Source: Symbiodinium natans (taxonomy: Eukaryota > Sar > Dinophyceae > Suessiales > Symbiodiniaceae). Taken from it: a stretch of 64,000 bases of DNA. Positions 48,301 through 56,063 of the stretch are shown piece by piece. Position 1 is the first letter of the stretch. Every line of letters begins with the position of its first letter. Made by a program: the position numbers and the translations under genes. The notes beneath the pieces are model-generated. The model ran no database searches, was not told where the DNA came from, and saw nothing but the letters and a program-made list of their open reading frames with translations. The stretch spans positions 164,001 through 228,000 of the forward strand of contig CAJNDS010002474.1 in the NCBI GenBank assembly GCA_905221605.1, read 5' to 3'.

Positions 48301-49358
48301 CTTCGGTTGACCATGACCCGTGCTTTGCTTGCGGGTCCGCGTCCAGGGCCGCGGCAAGAAGCTTCCAAGGTTGTTCCTCGTGTGCGCGGTCCTTTGGGCG
48401 GCTGCGTACCGGCGCCAGGATCGGTGTGCTATCGGTCCTTGCTGCGGTGACTGTTCTCGCTTCGGTGTGGGGCGGGAGCGGCCCGGTTGGGCGCCCTGTT
48501 GAGGAGCCTGGAGTGCTTACTTGCTTGGACCACCTTCCAAGCGTCGACAGTTGGTGGGAGGCGCCAGGTGGTTACGCGTCTGTGTGGGGTAGGCGCCCTG
48601 CGCAGAAGGACCTTGGGACCGTGGCGGTCGAGAAGGCGCCTTACGAAACGTGCTTGCTTCAGCGCGCAGGTGAGGCGTGGCGTCTTTGGGACACGAGGGA
48701 TTTGCGTGTGGCGGAAAGCGTTGCGTGCAGCGACGAGGTTCCAGTCACCGAACGCCTCGCGGTCTTTAGGACGCGCAAGGGGCCACGCTGGGCTGGCTGG
48801 CGTGAGGGATCGGCCACGGCTGGAAGAGGCGCAAGTGACGCTGTGCGCCCAGCAGACGCGGTCGACACGGCGCGCTGCCCGAGCTATCATATCGTGGAGA
48901 GCTGGGACATCGATAAGGTGATCGAGGAGCCTCCAACGGACTATTATTATGAGCAGCTCGCGGCAGATATGCGCGCCCGGCACCCTAAGGCGTGCCCGCA
49001 CCTCCTCGACCACCTCGTTTCCTTAGAGGGTTTCCTAGACAAGTCAATCTTGTTTGGGTTCTCCTTTGGAATCAGCAAGGCCGAAGTTTGTGTCTCCAAA
49101 GGTAAGCTCCTAGGACACAACATTGGGCGGGACGGGAGTTCGCCTGACGAAGAGCGTTGTCAGGCGGTGATTGACTTTCCCCCGCTCTGGGAGAAGCTTC
49201 ACATTCAGCAATTTTTGGGTTGCGCAAATTGGTTGCGCGGCTACCTGCCTGTTGAGTATGGGCACGCAGCCAAGATTTTAGGGCAGTGGCAGAAGCCAGG
49301 CGCCGTCTTTCCGGAAGGCGGGCTGGGCTCACGCCACCGAGGGTTGCAAAGCCTTTAA
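45258..49358 (+). CDS. Gag (two CCCH fingers), retropepsin-like region, Cys-rich/hydrophobic segment, RT thumb
   Basis: A ~1,365-codon frame with no credible own start (GTG at 45303), so it continues the Gag segment before the 23-bp duplication. In order: helical Gag part; capsid-like region at about 46030-46530 (VVLFYEEFEDVCALA, LYLSYLRKMPPYLQKEI); Ala/Lys-rich linker; two C-x8-C-x5-C-x3-H fingers at 46845-46904 and 47064-47123, separated by a GKGKGK-rich linker; a retropepsin-like region with candidate catalytic Asp at 47439 in MLDGCAGANHV, where DGCAG replaces the usual DS/TG, and a later ILGG motif; a Cys-rich patch (48220-48390) followed by a hydrophobic helix (48415-48475); and from about 48950 an RT thumb/connection with LLGHNIG, QQFLGCANWLRGYLP. 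There is no RT palm upstream of the thumb. The frame breaks at 49320-49324, where RNase H continues in the next frame. Confidence 0.85.
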   Translation, partial: SRPAGPSGPPSTAGSVPGTAEGLQAELRAIFRPDQEPVADYLTRVSRIVLALKAHGVTVSSRDLDALSTKATLLADEFSKIGGDWHPTKMVRRLRTRFSVAALRGGEDPEDAEEIQREIQCIGELILALGGKESSSQEKVWSSPSDVPVEAVGPRSPGLPQPATASGLGVGLDRGGLHTAEVAGGPSAARDLGATDGDSPLRAKLAALEMEIEALKRGSDGGGSQTGSQNPAGDFAAALAAQTEALKEALAQRGGQSSITTVKTDLTWPTLTDDKSDARDVVLFYEEFEDVCALANNCRGMSAREKLLALRGRCRGSRMKTYTNAYRAAWKSGEVLSDPQAVYDRIKNKHLMFGESREEREVRVDGEHASLAKGKLTGHQFEPLFEASIADLEAVGLGKTPRELYLSYLRKMPPYLQKEIRSDKRLWPGDPKDGGLRGPQTWEESHKVVLEYEQREAAHRAVSHSVYSATGSQSADPSVALAEAQKEIKSLKAAAKAAAKGAAAAAKAGADQTFAAASKGAGKGADKKICFHFRDHGNCPKGDACPYSHDKELRRKALAAKKGDQTFATAKGKGKGKGGGKAKANAKPKAAAKGVAKPPGTVCPFFSKNGSCKRGASCDMVHNLTTSGGTPALPANWAPPSGASMSNPFAAFSVQIGSSGVQAGVSGAAGRAAAQQHALPLSKGGRDKFATLDDLPKDWWNLADNEPGGYQYRTVVQVLDRKVECMLDGCAGANHVTEELVVGMMNRAAELGIGTEDPGFPVVRLEKWVHPEYVHGIASGAPVPLKGAAVLRVTLLEGRTADDCRPNTEIFVRCKIAARGTSDWHGLILGGRALDCAGRMGLGFRPGPDFHVLDTLGIRMPRCEDHSKTRKDRAYAFEARLSSLDDASCTEPGGGSRELLRYDGEEPLELSPGDGVLVPVVREAGVSAEGSLSEVVLPVECGVEAVPGLWPTGEGKGFVLLAAQECDHSLQPGEVVAEVRSGLVSTAACGCGAIETVFESEPSPQACADCGVAVASVDHDPCFACGSASRAAARSFQGCSSCARSFGRLRTGARIGVLSVLAAVTVLASVWGGSGPVGRPVEEPGVLTCLDHLPSVDSWWEAPGGYASVWGRRPAQKDLGTVAVEKAPYETCLLQRAGEAWRLWDTRDLRVAESVACSDEVPVTERLAVFRTRKGPRWAGWREGSATAGRGASDAVRPADAVDTARCPSYHIVESWDIDKVIEEPPTDYYYEQLAADMRARHPKACPHLLDHLVSLEGFLDKSILFGFSFGISKAEVCVSKGKLLGHNIGRDGSSPDEERCQAVIDFPPLWEKLHIQQFLGCANWLRGYLPVEYGHAAKILGQWQKPGAVFPEGGLGSRHRGLQSL

Positions 49359-52104
49359 AGCGATTAAGCGCATGATGCAAAACCGCATCAATTTGGCTAC
49401 CTTCGATGAGGCCTCTGCTGCGGATGGGTCGTGTCCCCTTGAGCAGATCGCGGATGCGTCGGGCATCGCGGTAGGGGGCAGCGTCGTGCAGATGACGCGT
49501 GACTTGAGCCAGCTCAAAGTGCTTATGACGCACTCAAAGAGCTTGACCCCCGCGCAGCAGAACTGGCCGCCCTTGATACAGGAGGTGTTTGCCCAGCTCG
49601 AGGTAAAGCGGGCGACACGCCGCATGTTTGGCTCTATTCGGACTCTGTGTTGGACAGATCATGCCAACCTTACCCGAGCGCAAACGTCGGACATCGGAAT
49701 GGATCCGAAACTCGTCCGGTGGGTTGCGGAAATCCTTATGGATGGGTCCGAAATAAGGAGCCTTAGCGGTCGCTCAGCGACGCTGGGTGACAGTTTTAGC
49801 CGCAATCCCAAGGATCGGGATGCGCTCCTTGCGGCGAGGACGAAAGATCTCGAGGGCCTTTCGGGCCAACTCCGAGGTTTCGACCTGGACCAGTACCTCG
49901 GAGAGGGTACTGAGGGTGACGGACCCGTGCCCTGGGCGGTCGGCAACGACGCCGTCCCAGAGCCTGCGGGCCGTGTCCAGGCCGCGGCTGTGCCGATGTG
50001 CGTCGTCGCAGCCCTTCCGGCGCGCGTCATGGTTGTCTTTGACTACGCGCGTTGGAAAGAGCAGGACGCAGAGCTGACTGAGATCAGGCGCGTCTTCCAA
50101 GCGAGCCTCCCTGGAGTTTCTGTGGCTGTCAGGGGTTGTTGGGGTCCGTTTGAGGATACCGACGGGCTTGCCTCGCATTTCGATTGCGGGGCCGGCAGGC
50201 TCGCAGGGACCAAGAAGATCAAGCGGATCAGGGTCGACTTGCTTACTTCGTGTGCCAAGGTTCTTAGGGAAGCTTCGGGGTTTCGCCCGCAATTCCTCGT
50301 AGGACTTGGGCAAGGCGGGCTGGTCACAGCCGTCCTTAGGTGGCCTTTGGTTGTTGAGCTCACGCTCCAAGCAAGGAACCTGCAGCGCAAGGAAGCTAGG
50401 GCTGTAGGAGAGGCTTGGGCAGGCATCAAGGCTATCTGGGCGGTGCGGCCACGCCTTTGGCGCACGCAGCAGGGCCACTTGGAAGTGGCCGAGGCTTGTC
50501 CGGAACTCAAGAAGGATTTTCCGGAGCCTCCCCTGCGAGGTTTTGGGATCGTAGGGAAGCAGGCATTGGGGGCGGAAGTTCTGCGGTCCTTGAGGTTGGA
50601 CGCGGTTCGTTCCATCGATGATGCCAGCATTAGAGGGATGCTGGACGAACCGTCACGACCCCTCTGGGACCATGAGGGTCTGTGCATCTGCGGCAAGCGG
50701 ACCTACCTGTTTTCTCGCTGCCCCGCCTGCATCGAGAAAGAGGCAGTCGATACCTCGGTAGAGATAGCCGAGCGGGAGGAGCCCGAACCTCCGCTTGAGG
50801 GCGACCTTGAGGCCCATGAGGTGGGCCTAGAGGTCAACTCCGTCCTTGCAACTTTGGATAGGACAGGAGGTTTAGTTAGGGTTAGGTCCTCAACCATCCA
50901 GCAATGGGCGGTAGGGTTCAGGACTACGCCCAAAGATGCTCCAGTTCCCACAGCATATGGCATGCTGAGTGGGAAGATATGGAAGAAGAGCCATTCCATG
51001 AAGCTCAGCCTCGGCTCCCAGCACAAGGATCTTTCCAAGTGGGGCGATGTGAAGCCTTACTGGACCACATGGGTGGTTAGAGAAGATGGTGCTGTGGTGG
51101 CGGGGCACAACTGCTCGCCCCTGAATGTGGTTCAGGGCGACATCGTCGTGCATTGGTCGTCAGTGGTGAACTGGCACGGCCACAGACATGTCGTGAATGA
51201 GCAGTGTGAAGTGCTCTGGAGGTCTAATGGTAAAGAGGTTGCCTTAGACCCCTCCTTCGGCAAGCTGATAGCCCTTGTGGGTAGGGTTACTCAGGTCATT
51301 GGCTGGCGGGCAACCGGAGAAGCTTCGGATCCCCGCAGGTCTACCCTGCAGGCGTCAAGGGTCCTTGCTCAATTCTCTTCGTCCAACGAGGGCGTAGAAG
51401 GGCATTGGACCGCGGGCGCTATCAGTCGCGGGAAGAATGCCAATGATTGCAAGCTGAAGGGTAGAGTTTTGGCGTTTATGGGTGAGGAGCACAAGGGCCC
51501 CGCAGTGGTTCTAGAGCTCGTTAGCCATAGCCCCATCCTGTGCATTTGGGACCATTCCTCAACCAAGGTCAAGGTCGAGTTTAAGGGCGGTGTTCCGTCT
51601 TTGAGCCTGATCGCGGAGGAGGACGAAAATCGTCGTGAGCAGCTTGCGGTCGAGGCAAGGGACGTGGCGAACATTTCGGAGTTCCGAGTCACGGGATCCC
51701 TTCGTACGGCGTGGTACGAGGGTCAGCGGCGCGATCCCTCATTGGCGGGCTCGATTCGCAAGCCAGAGCCGCCAATGGAGATATCCGGAGACGGGTTGCT
51801 CGAGCGCGAGGTGACCCTCAGGACGGGTCAAACCGTCGTTGTCCCAGTGGTTCCCAACGGGGCTGCGGGCGCGAATGGAGTGACCTGGCGCCGCGCTTGC
51901 TACAATTCAGTCCACTGCGGAGTCCTTGGGGCCCATAGGTCCGCTGAGGTTACCATCAAGCTGCTAGAGAGGGCAGTCTGGTGGCCCGACTTAGAGAAAG
52001 ATGTGCGGACCTGGGTCGCCAAATGTCTCGCTTGCATTAAGGGCCGCTCTCGACCGACGAAGGTCGAGGCTCGTGCGGTCAAATGTGGCGCCGAGACATG
52101 CTGA
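49324..52104 (+). CDS. RNase H, unassigned region with Cys4 knuckle, integrase H2C2 finger
   Basis: Continues directly from the RT connection in a +1-shifted frame; the first ATG is at 49372, inside RNase H, so this is not a separate gene start. RNase H of gypsy type spans about 49360-49830, with candidate catalytic residues Asp 49453 (ADAS), Glu 49582, Asp 49657 (TDH) and Asp 49789 (LGDSFSRNP). A region of unknown fold follows (50000-50620, including VGLGQGGLV), then a Cys4 knuckle (CICGKRTYLFSRCPACIEKE, about 50689-50748), then a beta-rich stretch leading to the usual pre-integrase segment. The integrase H2C2 finger is at 51913-52035 (HCGVLGAH ... CLAC). The frame ends at a TGA at 52102, just before the integrase core, which continues in another frame. 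Confidence 0.85.
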   Translation, partial: WAHATEGCKAFKAIKRMMQNRINLATFDEASAADGSCPLEQIADASGIAVGGSVVQMTRDLSQLKVLMTHSKSLTPAQQNWPPLIQEVFAQLEVKRATRRMFGSIRTLCWTDHANLTRAQTSDIGMDPKLVRWVAEILMDGSEIRSLSGRSATLGDSFSRNPKDRDALLAARTKDLEGLSGQLRGFDLDQYLGEGTEGDGPVPWAVGNDAVPEPAGRVQAAAVPMCVVAALPARVMVVFDYARWKEQDAELTEIRRVFQASLPGVSVAVRGCWGPFEDTDGLASHFDCGAGRLAGTKKIKRIRVDLLTSCAKVLREASGFRPQFLVGLGQGGLVTAVLRWPLVVELTLQARNLQRKEARAVGEAWAGIKAIWAVRPRLWRTQQGHLEVAEACPELKKDFPEPPLRGFGIVGKQALGAEVLRSLRLDAVRSIDDASIRGMLDEPSRPLWDHEGLCICGKRTYLFSRCPACIEKEAVDTSVEIAEREEPEPPLEGDLEAHEVGLEVNSVLATLDRTGGLVRVRSSTIQQWAVGFRTTPKDAPVPTAYGMLSGKIWKKSHSMKLSLGSQHKDLSKWGDVKPYWTTWVVREDGAVVAGHNCSPLNVVQGDIVVHWSSVVNWHGHRHVVNEQCEVLWRSNGKEVALDPSFGKLIALVGRVTQVIGWRATGEASDPRRSTLQASRVLAQFSSSNEGVEGHWTAGAISRGKNANDCKLKGRVLAFMGEEHKGPAVVLELVSHSPILCIWDHSSTKVKVEFKGGVPSLSLIAEEDENRREQLAVEARDVANISEFRVTGSLRTAWYEGQRRDPSLAGSIRKPEPPMEISGDGLLEREVTLRTGQTVVVPVVPNGAAGANGVTWRRACYNSVHCGVLGAHRSAEVTIKLLERAVWWPDLEKDVRTWVAKCLACIKGRSRPTKVEARAVKCGAETC

Positions 52105-55100
52105 GCGTGGACTGTGAAGGTCCGAACCGAGAGGACAGGGAAGGGCATAGGTACTCGCTTACGTACTTCGATTGCGTCAGTCATGCTGTCCTCCTCGAGC
52201 CGATGAGGTCTCTGACTCATGCTGAAGTCAGGAGGGCGTTCGTGCGCTGTGTGCTTCGCAGCAGGACGATCCCGAGCCTCATCAGGTCGGATAGAGGGCC
52301 AGAGTTCAAGAATGCGCTCATGGCAGAACTCAGCGCTATGCTTGGGACCGAGTGGCGGTTCAGCGCGCCCTTGCGGCCTTGTGAGTTGGGCGCAAACGAG
52401 CGAGTCCACCAAGAAGTTCAAAAGGTGCTGGGGGCGGTCGTCAGGCAAGTCGGCGCCTCCCTTTCCGAAGCTTGGTCGGATTGGCTCGTGGTGGCGGAGT
52501 ACGTCATAGATAACACTCCGGGACCCCACGGGTATACCCCGAGGGACCTAGAGCGGAGCTGGTCGCTCGCTCTACCACTTGAAAAGGACGTCCTGCGAGA
52601 CGCCTTGCAGTTCGAACCCATCTCTGATTGGGCTCGGAGCCAGTTTAAGCAGTTCTCGGAACTAGCTGCTGCGGTCCGAGAGCACTGGACGCGGTCTTCA
52701 GAAGCGCGGGCGAAACTTGCAAATCGCCATAGGCGCACTGTGGACCTTAAGCCAGGCGACCGAGTGGTCTGGAACGCTCCGAGGGCCCGTTCAGAGGGGG
52801 CGGGGCGTGTGCCTTGGAAACCGGGTCTGACCGGCCCCTGGCGCGTGTCGGAAGTCAAGGGCCACAGGCTCACCTTGGAGCCCGTGTCGATGGAGGCGGG
52901 GGGTACTTCTTCCGCCCGGCGCGGCCCGATGGAGGCGCACGCAGAAGACTGCATTCTTGTTCCGGCGGATGCAGATGGCGCGGAATCCCGCGAGCCGGTC
53001 GTCTTTGAGGACGATGGAACCGGCGGGGACGGCTCGTCTCGCCCCAGCTTAGGGCAACAGGTTCAAGGCGACGCCAAGCAAGTGGAGTTCACGCTGACCA
53101 GGCGCGGGAGGGACTTCGTCCTCCGCCTTGGCGACCGCATTGCCTATCGGGGTGTAGGTGGAGGCCCTAAGGTGTGCAGGTTAGGACGGGTCACGCAGGT
53201 AGATGCTGCCCGTGCGCAGGTCGGCGTGCACCGCTATCTCCCCGACGCCAGCGGGGTTCGCGTCAAATGGCGGCTTGCTTACATCGCCGAGGACGGTGCG
53301 CTCACGCTTTCAGAGGGGACTCGTCCGGCCCACGAAGCGGTTTCCGTCAGGGAGATCATTTCCAAGATCGACCTGAACCGCGACGGCGTGCTTGCTGCAG
53401 CCTCGGCCAGAAAGTTGGACAAGGGGGCGTACTCGTTGCAGGACAGGACGCTCGAGAGGGCGTCTCGCGCCAGCACGGGTGTGCTCTCGATCCGAGAGGC
53501 CCTCGCGGACCTCTTGGTCGCGGAACCCCGCGTGTTGCAGCCTAGGGCTTCCCCAGAGTCGGGTGCTGTCGAGAGTTGGTTCCGGCAGTATTTCCTTGGA
53601 GGGGTTGCCGATGTCTTAGAGGTTGCTTGGGGTGACGCGGTCGTCTCCGACGCGGCTAGGAGGCACGGGTACAGGGTTGTTCCCGCTTTTGCGCAAGGCA
53701 AGCAGGCCTACGGGATCACCTGGAACCTGGCCGCAGAAGAGCACTTAGAGGCTATTAGCGGCGCTGTTTTGCGCACAGAGCCGAAGGTGCTCGTGATTGG
53801 GCTTGAGGGCAAGAATGTGCCCCGGGCTTTCCTCCAGCTAGTCGTCCGGTGTGCGCAGGAACGCACGCGCGCGGGCGCCCACGTCGCGCTGCATTTGCAA
53901 GCACAAAAAGGCGAGTGGGAACCCTGGCGGCTAGAGGAGTGGGGCGCCTTGTTTGGGACGCTCGCAGAGCCACGCTGGCCTTGGGCCTTCGTGCGGGCTG
54001 ACATGTGCCAGTTCGCGCGGGCCAGTGGCCGCGGCAACCTCGTTGAGAGCGGGGCCCTGTGGCTCGCCGATTTCAGCTTAGAATCGGTAGGTTTGAGGTG
54101 TAGTAGGCCGGATGCGTTAGGCGCAGTGCAGCACAAGCACGTTGAGCGCGCGCAAGCCGACTACAACCTCATAGGGGCGGCTTTCTGCGCTTCGCTCCAG
54201 AACCTTGGTCTGAGGGGCGCAGAAGAGCTGTGCACCGCTGCAGTTGAAAGCTTTCCAGCCACTGCGGGTGCAGATAGCGTCGCGGCTGCGCCACAGCCCT
54301 CTCCAGTCGTTCCCCTCCCGGACGTGCGCTCGGGCGAGGACCTCACGCCAGCAGAGCGTGCGGAGCTGGATAAGGAGGTGGATAAGTATGCCGCTGAGAA
54401 GGAAGCGTTTTGGCGAACCAAAGCGGACGCCAAGGACTGGGATTCCGTCCGGGCTGACCTTGAGGTCTATGCTCTTGCAGGCGAGAAGGTCGCGGAGGAT
54501 CCTAGGCGCACCGAGGCCTATAGAGACCTCGTGTGGTCAGGTTTGAAGATCGAGCCTGGACCAACCAGACCAGGGCTGACCGATGCTGACATCGCAGCCG
54601 TCAGGGAGGTCATACGGCGAAAGGCCGCTGGGTTCTGGGTGGAGGACACCACCAGGACCACGGTCAGGAAGTTCGCCCATGACTGCATCCCCACCGGGCC
54701 GCCGGTCTCGTCCCAACCTCACAGTCTGAGGGGCGAGTCCGCGCAATGGGTCGACGACAAGCTTGAAGAAGAATGCAAGCGGGGTCAGTTGATCCGCGGC
54801 AGCTCGGCTTGGGGATCTGCGCCGTTTCCGACCAAGGAAATGCCCAGCTACAAGCGGCATAGGAAGCGACGCTTGGTGGTTGACTACCGCCGTGTGAATG
54901 CCCGAATTAAGCGCTCCACGTACTATTGTCGGCGGGGTAGCGATGTGCTCGCCGCCGCAGTAGGTTCGGTTTGGTATACCTTCGTGGATGCGGTTAGTGG
55001 GTTTAATCAGATTAGGAACACCAAGCGTGCTCGCGAGGTGTTGGCCATTGTGGCAAGATCAGGGAAATATCTCCCTGTCGGCCTCACCTTTGGCCCGATT

Positions 55101-56063
55101 AACGGCCCAGATGATTTCAACTTTGTGGTTGATAGGGCCTATGCCCCCGGCAGAGGTAGGCGCCTTAAGTATACTAAGGAGTGGATAGCCTACGTGGATG
55201 ATCTTACTGTTAGGACGGGTAGGGTCATTGATGGGCAGTTTTTCACTGATGCCCAAGCCGAGGGGGCGGTGCGCGAAGCGTGCGCCAAAGGGGCAGTCGC
55301 GGCTCCGCAGAGCGCGTCGTCTGCTCTTGAAGCCTTAGGCGTTCGCGGTGCGCACAACACCAAGCGCGCGAACCATGACGCGGCGCGCTCAGACCAGAAT
55401 CACCCCACGCGCGTTCTGATGCTCAGGATGTTGGGGCTGTTCGGGCGTTTCTGTGTTCAGGGCGGGTGTTTTTGGGGCGGGCCGTTTCCCAGGTCGCCGG
55501 TCTGCGGGCAGAAGGATTTTTCGTCGTTCGTTGCGTGCAGCTTCGTTCGTCTGTCTCGCAGCCAGTGTTTTGCAAGCAGGCCTAGAGGTTCGGTCCAAGG
55601 TCGAAGCAGAAGCCTTAGAAGCCTTAAAGCCCAGACCTTAAGGAAACTCCCCAAACCCCCGCCGCAGCGGTTCAAGTGTGTTGTAGAACCTAGGGTAGGT
55701 AGTCCTCCCCGCGTTCGTGCCTGTGCACTGCGCCCCGCTGCGGGTCGCGACCAGACCGCGCGGGAGCGACCGATCGGTCGCCCGGACCTTCGTGGTCAAC
55801 CACAAGGCCCCGCTGCGGGCCGTGCCCTGGCCGCGCGGGAGCGGCTGCCTACCACTACTGCACACCGGCCCCTTGCAGCGGGCCGTGTCCTGGCCGCTCA
55901 AGGGCGCGTCAGGTTTTCCTCGCCCATCGGAGGTCCAGCAAAGCCGCGGGCCTCAGTGCCGCGATGGGTGGAGGAGGGTCGAAGGGCAGGGGCAAGAGCA
56001 AGAGCCCAGGCCCTAAGGGCCGAAGGGGCCCGCCCACGATTGACGACGTGCAGCGCAGGCTAG
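52083..56063 (+). CDS. integrase core and C-terminal domain, BAH-like stretch, methyltransferase-like domain, RT fingers/palm
   Basis: Integrase core begins at once: Asp 52110 (LSVDCEGP), Asp 52290 (RSDRGPEF) and Glu 52398 (GANERV), with exactly 35 residues between the last two. The gypsy-type C-terminal domain follows (GDRVVWNAP, GPWRVSEVKGHRLTLEP, about 52740-52890). At 53090-53400 a beta-rich stretch (GDRIAYRG ... VRVKWRLAYI) resembles a BAH domain, tentative. At 53560-54230 a Rossmann-type segment (VADVLEVAWGDAVVSDAARR, GITWNL, LVIGLEGKN, VALHLQ) resembles cytosine methyltransferase-like domains of other dinoflagellate retroelements but lacks the PC catalytic motif. RT fingers/palm follow at 54750-55205: RLVVDYRRVNARI, FVDAVSGFNQI (Asp 54987) and YVDD (55191-55202). 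Coding character ends near 55375; the remaining frame runs through non-coding-like sequence and three hairpin repeats. The frame starts inside the integrase, so its ATG is incidental. Confidence 0.85.
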   Translation: MWRRDMLSVDCEGPNREDREGHRYSLTYFDCVSHAVLLEPMRSLTHAEVRRAFVRCVLRSRTIPSLIRSDRGPEFKNALMAELSAMLGTEWRFSAPLRPCELGANERVHQEVQKVLGAVVRQVGASLSEAWSDWLVVAEYVIDNTPGPHGYTPRDLERSWSLALPLEKDVLRDALQFEPISDWARSQFKQFSELAAAVREHWTRSSEARAKLANRHRRTVDLKPGDRVVWNAPRARSEGAGRVPWKPGLTGPWRVSEVKGHRLTLEPVSMEAGGTSSARRGPMEAHAEDCILVPADADGAESREPVVFEDDGTGGDGSSRPSLGQQVQGDAKQVEFTLTRRGRDFVLRLGDRIAYRGVGGGPKVCRLGRVTQVDAARAQVGVHRYLPDASGVRVKWRLAYIAEDGALTLSEGTRPAHEAVSVREIISKIDLNRDGVLAAASARKLDKGAYSLQDRTLERASRASTGVLSIREALADLLVAEPRVLQPRASPESGAVESWFRQYFLGGVADVLEVAWGDAVVSDAARRHGYRVVPAFAQGKQAYGITWNLAAEEHLEAISGAVLRTEPKVLVIGLEGKNVPRAFLQLVVRCAQERTRAGAHVALHLQAQKGEWEPWRLEEWGALFGTLAEPRWPWAFVRADMCQFARASGRGNLVESGALWLADFSLESVGLRCSRPDALGAVQHKHVERAQADYNLIGAAFCASLQNLGLRGAEELCTAAVESFPATAGADSVAAAPQPSPVVPLPDVRSGEDLTPAERAELDKEVDKYAAEKEAFWRTKADAKDWDSVRADLEVYALAGEKVAEDPRRTEAYRDLVWSGLKIEPGPTRPGLTDADIAAVREVIRRKAAGFWVEDTTRTTVRKFAHDCIPTGPPVSSQPHSLRGESAQWVDDKLEEECKRGQLIRGSSAWGSAPFPTKEMPSYKRHRKRRLVVDYRRVNARIKRSTYYCRRGSDVLAAAVGSVWYTFVDAVSGFNQIRNTKRAREVLAIVARSGKYLPVGLTFGPINGPDDFNFVVDRAYAPGRGRRLKYTKEWIAYVDDLTVRTGRVIDGQFFTDAQAEGAVREACAKGAVAAPQSASSALEALGVRGAHNTKRANHDAARSDQNHPTRVLMLRMLGLFGRFCVQGGCFWGGPFPRSPVCGQKDFSSFVACSFVRLSRSQCFASRPRGSVQGRSRSLRSLKAQTLRKLPKPPPQRFKCVVEPRVGSPPRVRACALRPAAGRDQTARERPIGRPDLRGQPQGPAAGRALAARERLPTTTAHRPLAAGRVLAAQGRVRFSSPIGGPAKPRASVPRWVEEGRRAGARARAQALRAEGARPRLTTCSAG
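55380..55960 (+). other. junction segment between RT palm and the Tpt1-like ORF
   Basis: After the RT palm the sequence switches to words typical of the flanking genomic DNA (AAGCCTTAGAAGCCTTAAAG, ACCTTAAGGAAACTCCCC at about 55612-55655), then to the three hairpin repeats at 55740-55899. An open frame continues by chance or by GC bias (Ala/Arg-rich). It may be a spacer, an untranslated region for the downstream ORF, or captured host sequence marking the breakpoint of a rearrangement. Confidence 0.5.
55740..55899 (+). repeat. three tandemly spaced hairpin repeats
   Basis: Copies of the GC-rich near-palindrome at 55740-55764, 55815-55838 and 55878-55899, spaced 75 and 63 bp, each preceded by GCCCCGCTGC or GCCCCTTGCA. 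In the open frame each reads AAGR followed by three or four variable residues. These are the best-clustered members of a family of at least eleven copies dispersed through the element, all in the same orientation. Confidence 0.75.

Noticed and set aside
52083-52104. Programmed frameshift between integrase finger and core
   Set aside because: No slippery heptamer or obvious stimulatory structure in the overlap; a simple indel is the better explanation.
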